Source of the DNA: an uncultured Clostridia bacterium
Lineage (GTDB): Bacteria; Bacillota; Clostridia; Christensenellales; UBA1242
Direction: 5' to 3'
Length of the DNA: 15,789 nucleotides
NCBI GenBank assembly: GCA_946487985.1
Contig: CAMLUY010000006.1
Coordinates: 1-15,789, forward strand
Shown: in pieces, positions 13,500 through 15,789 of the stretch
Layout of the letters: each line of letters begins with the position of its first letter
Numbering within the stretch: position 1 is the first letter of the stretch
Made by a program: the position numbers and the translations under genes
Notes under the pieces: generated by a model
Told to the model about the DNA's origin: nothing
Database searches by the model: none
Seen by the model: the letters and a program-made list of their open reading frames with translations, nothing else

Positions 13500-14177
13500 T
13501 TACAACTTTTTCAATGAAAGATACGGCATTATGTCAAAAAGGTCGTCAGTGGACAAAATGACATCTGACCATAATCGTCTGTCGTTGTAATGAGCGTCAT
13601 CGGGGTTGATGCATATCGTGCGCACGCCTGACCTGTAAACAGTTTCATCATTTTTGCCGTTACCAAAAAACACCACTTCCTCAGGTTGCAAGCCTTTTTT
13701 CTTCATGAGATTGATAATGAACTCATCTTTAAACTCAACACTGTGATCAAGCCTTGTAATGCCTGTCAAGCAACCGCTTTCATCGAAAAGAAACTCTTGC
13801 GCCTCAATTTTTGTAATGCAGCCCGCGACATCTTCAAGAATGTGGTTGATTATGTTTTTAATGCCGCCAGACAGAACATAAACCTCCACATCATTGTCCT
13901 TCAAGATTTTAAAGACCTTTTCAATATTGCCTATTCGTTTTGTTTCAATCGCAATTTCTTTCAATATGTCGTCGTTCACACCATTTTCAATAAAACAGGC
14001 AATAACTTTATCCGTCTATTCAGGATAAGACAGCTCACCTTTGGAATAGCTTTCATAATACTTATCATCAAGGTCAGTTTTTCCAATTTTTGCCCAAACC
14101 CGCCGCCAACTGTTTGGAAGTTCATTTGGAAGGCTGAGCGTGCCGTCAAAATCAAAGATTACCGCTTTTGTAGTCAT
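13500..14177 (-). pseudogene. HAD-family phosphatase interrupted by an in-frame TAG
   Basis: A HAD-superfamily hydrolase, probably a phosphoserine-phosphatase-like (HAD-IB) phosphatase, would be encoded over 225 codons. Motif I, VIFDFDGTL with the nucleophile Asp9 and Asp11, is at the start. Motif II VYVLSGG (Ser103), a motif III Lys near 150 and motif IV FFGNGKNDE (Asp177) follow in the same frame. Codon 54 is TAG (14018-14016), between SYPE and TDKV, where the normal gene would have a sense codon such as TGG or CAG. The 53-residue upstream piece lacks most of the fold. The downstream piece could open only at GTG 13979 and has no ribosome site. The start ATG 14177 lies 8 bases after the polA stop. 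Nonsense mutation is most likely. A sequencing error or suppression is possible. Confidence 0.82.
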
Positions 14178-14185
14178 ATTTCACC

Positions 14186-15789
14186 CTATTTGCAATCGTA
14201 AAGACTGTCACCGATACCCATTGATACAACAAGCGGAACTTTAAGTTCAATGACAGACTCCATTTGTTCTTTTAGTATTTTTTCAACTTTTTTCTCTTCG
14301 CCAGGGAAGGTATCAACAATCAGCTCGTCATGAATTTGAAGAATAAGCTGGCTTTTCAAGTTCTGAGATTGAAACTCTTGATGCACGCCAATCATTGCCA
14401 GTTTGATAATGTCAGAGGCCGTGCCCTGCAAAGGCATATTCATTGCAACTCTTTCGCCAAAACTTCTAGTCATATGTTTTGATGATTGCAACTCTGGTAT
14501 CTTTCGTATTCTGCCAAATTTGGTCACTGCGTATCCATGTTCAGTTGCAAATTTTACATTGTCTGACATGAACTGTTTCACTTTTGGATATCGCGCAAAG
14601 TATGCGTCAATATATTCTTTTGCTTTGGCGCGTGTGGTCTTGATGTTTTGCGAAAGACCATAGTCGCTGATGCCATAAATGATACCAAAGTTGACAGCCT
14701 TTGCGTCGCGTCGCTGATTTTCAGTGACTTTATCAATCGGTACGCCAAAAATTTGTGAAGCCGTATGCGCGTGAATGTCGCGTCCTTGTTTGTAGGCTTC
14801 AATCAGATGCTCTTCACCCGACATGTCTGCCAGCAAGCGCAGCTCAATCTGATTGTAATCGGCTGAGATTATTTTGCCACCTTCAAATTTTGAAACAAAA
14901 ATCTTTCTCAGGTTTTTACCCTCGTCATTGCGCGTTGGTATGTTTTGAAGGTTTGGCTCGCTGCTTGACAGCCTGCCCGTGGCTGTAAGAGTTTGATTGA
15001 ATGTTGTATGAAGAATGTCTCCTGACGTTGATATCAAATTTTTATAAACATCAATATATGTGTTTTTCAGTTTGCTGTATTTTCTGAAATCCTTAATGTC
15101 AGACACGATAGGAATGTATGCTAGTTCGTCAAGAATATCGGCTCGTGTCGATTGCTTTTTATTGTTGTAGGTCTTTATGCCAAGCTTATCAAAAAGAATA
15201 TGTGCCACCTGTTTTGGCGAATTGATATTAAACTCCTCGCCTGCACTATCGTAGATGCGTTTGGTCAGTTTGCTCAGTTTGTCAATAAATTCAATGTCGA
15301 TTACGTCGAGCATTTCGCTGTTGATTTTAAAGCCATCTTCTTCCATGCGGCAAAGAATTTCAATCAGCGGCTTTTCAATCTTTTCGTAGATAAAATCAAG
15401 TTTTTGTTTGGATATTTCCTGAGAAATTCTTTTTTGTTCACTTTCAAAGCTTTCTATTGGTATTTCTTTTGCAGCTTTATTGCCTGCATTGATGACATAT
15501 TCACCAACATAAAGATCAAAATAGTTGTTCAATTTGATTGAATAATTGTCGAGAATATGCATGTCGCTTTTTGCCGAACAAGTTATTTTCAATATTTTCT
15601 CATCTTCAAAAATCTTTTTCAAACCGCAGCAAACATCTTCAAGTGACATTTGGCTGTCAAACATGCTGAAATTGCTTTCTAAAAAATATATTTTGTCGTC
15701 AAAAAAGAATTCCATTTTGGCTAGGTTATAGCAAAAAGTGCTCAGAGTGCTTTTTGACATTTGTGCAAGCACATCACTTGTCAAGGATG
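14186..15789 (-). CDS. polA: DNA polymerase I (5' end outside window)
   Basis: Family A DNA polymerase used in repair and Okazaki fragment processing. The minus-strand frame is open to the window edge, so the N-terminal 5' nuclease and the gene start are missing. Counting from the codon at 15784, residues about 10-110 are a shrunken exonuclease-like region, then polymerase thumb, palm and fingers. Seen motifs: TATGRLSSSEPNLQNIP (269-283), motif A SADYNQIELR with catalytic Asp309, the O-helix RRDAKAVNFGIIYG (358-371), and motif C QIHDELIVD with Asp486. Motif A has Asn where most family members have Ser (D-Y-S-Q-I-E-L-R). The exonuclease motif D-x-E is not visible, so proofreading is probably lost, as in Bacillus Pol I. 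The gene ends in TAG 8 bases before the HAD gene. Confidence 0.97.
   Translation of the reverse strand, partial: SLTSDVLAQMSKSTLSTFCYNLAKMEFFFDDKIYFLESNFSMFDSQMSLEDVCCGLKKIFEDEKILKITCSAKSDMHILDNYSIKLNNYFDLYVGEYVINAGNKAAKEIPIESFESEQKRISQEISKQKLDFIYEKIEKPLIEILCRMEEDGFKINSEMLDVIDIEFIDKLSKLTKRIYDSAGEEFNINSPKQVAHILFDKLGIKTYNNKKQSTRADILDELAYIPIVSDIKDFRKYSKLKNTYIDVYKNLISTSGDILHTTFNQTLTATGRLSSSEPNLQNIPTRNDEGKNLRKIFVSKFEGGKIISADYNQIELRLLADMSGEEHLIEAYKQGRDIHAHTASQIFGVPIDKVTENQRRDAKAVNFGIIYGISDYGLSQNIKTTRAKAKEYIDAYFARYPKVKQFMSDNVKFATEHGYAVTKFGRIRKIPELQSSKHMTRSFGERVAMNMPLQGTASDIIKLAMIGVHQEFQSQNLKSQLILQIHDELIVDTFPGEEKKVEKILKEQMESVIELKVPLVVSMGIGDSLYDCK

Noticed and set aside
13500..13979. Downstream HAD part as an independent gene starting at GTG 13979
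   Set aside because: No ribosome site precedes the GTG and the piece lacks the nucleophile motif, so it is better read as the remainder of the interrupted gene.
14016..14018. TAG codon as general stop reassignment or pyrrolysine
   Set aside because: TAG ends several intact genes in this window, including polA and thrS, so general reassignment is excluded. No sign of pyrrolysine use is visible.
1..15789. CRISPR arrays, insertion sequences, tRNA or rRNA genes
   Set aside because: No regularly spaced repeats, transposase signatures, long terminal repeats, tRNA cloverleaf or rRNA segments were seen on either strand.

Overview
The window is AT-rich and packed with bacterial housekeeping genes. 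A T-box in front of thrS, a YtxC-type protein, a TIGR04086-type membrane protein, a DUF1292 protein next to ruvX, and strong AGGAGG ribosome sites with TTGACA/TATAAT promoters together point to a low-GC Bacillota genome, most likely an uncultured Clostridia-like lineage. That placement is inference, since no rRNA is present. Almost all core genes lie on the minus strand. Two transcription units run on the plus strand (751-2122 and 11479-12219), and both look accessory.

Layout along the plus-strand numbering. The start of the window holds frr (ribosome recycling factor, 3' end cut off). A plus-strand pair follows: a HipA-type kinase core and a small overlapping partner gene. They sit in the gap between frr and tsf, where pyrH is usually found. 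They converge on tsf across one bidirectional terminator. rpsB-tsf is a two-gene operon with tandem promoters. secD-secF is a translationally coupled operon with its own consensus promoter. Next come a TIGR04086-type membrane protein, a stand-alone unknown gene with a possible Cys-His-Asp triad and an apparently leaderless mRNA, then yajC, then thrS under a threonine T-box riboswitch. ytxC lies upstream of thrS, and a lipoprotein gene diverges from it. A 42-residue Lys/Ser/Ala-rich protein, the ruvX-DUF1292 operon, a HAD phosphatase gene broken by an in-frame TAG, and polA (5' end cut off) complete the window.

How the genes work together: rpsB, tsf, frr and thrS serve translation. secD, secF and yajC form the accessory complex of the Sec translocase. 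polA and ruvX serve DNA repair, replication or nucleic-acid processing. Four points deserve attention. First, a split HipA-like kinase module in kinase-first order sits inside a ribosomal gene neighbourhood. Second, both membrane aspartates linked to proton use by SecDF appear to be missing. Third, a leaderless single-gene cassette lies between yajC and TIGR04086, where Clostridia often carry the SCIFF peptide system nearby. Fourth, the HAD phosphatase gene is interrupted by an amber codon although TAG is clearly a stop in this genome. No stretch longer than 300 bases lacks a gene or an assigned regulatory element.
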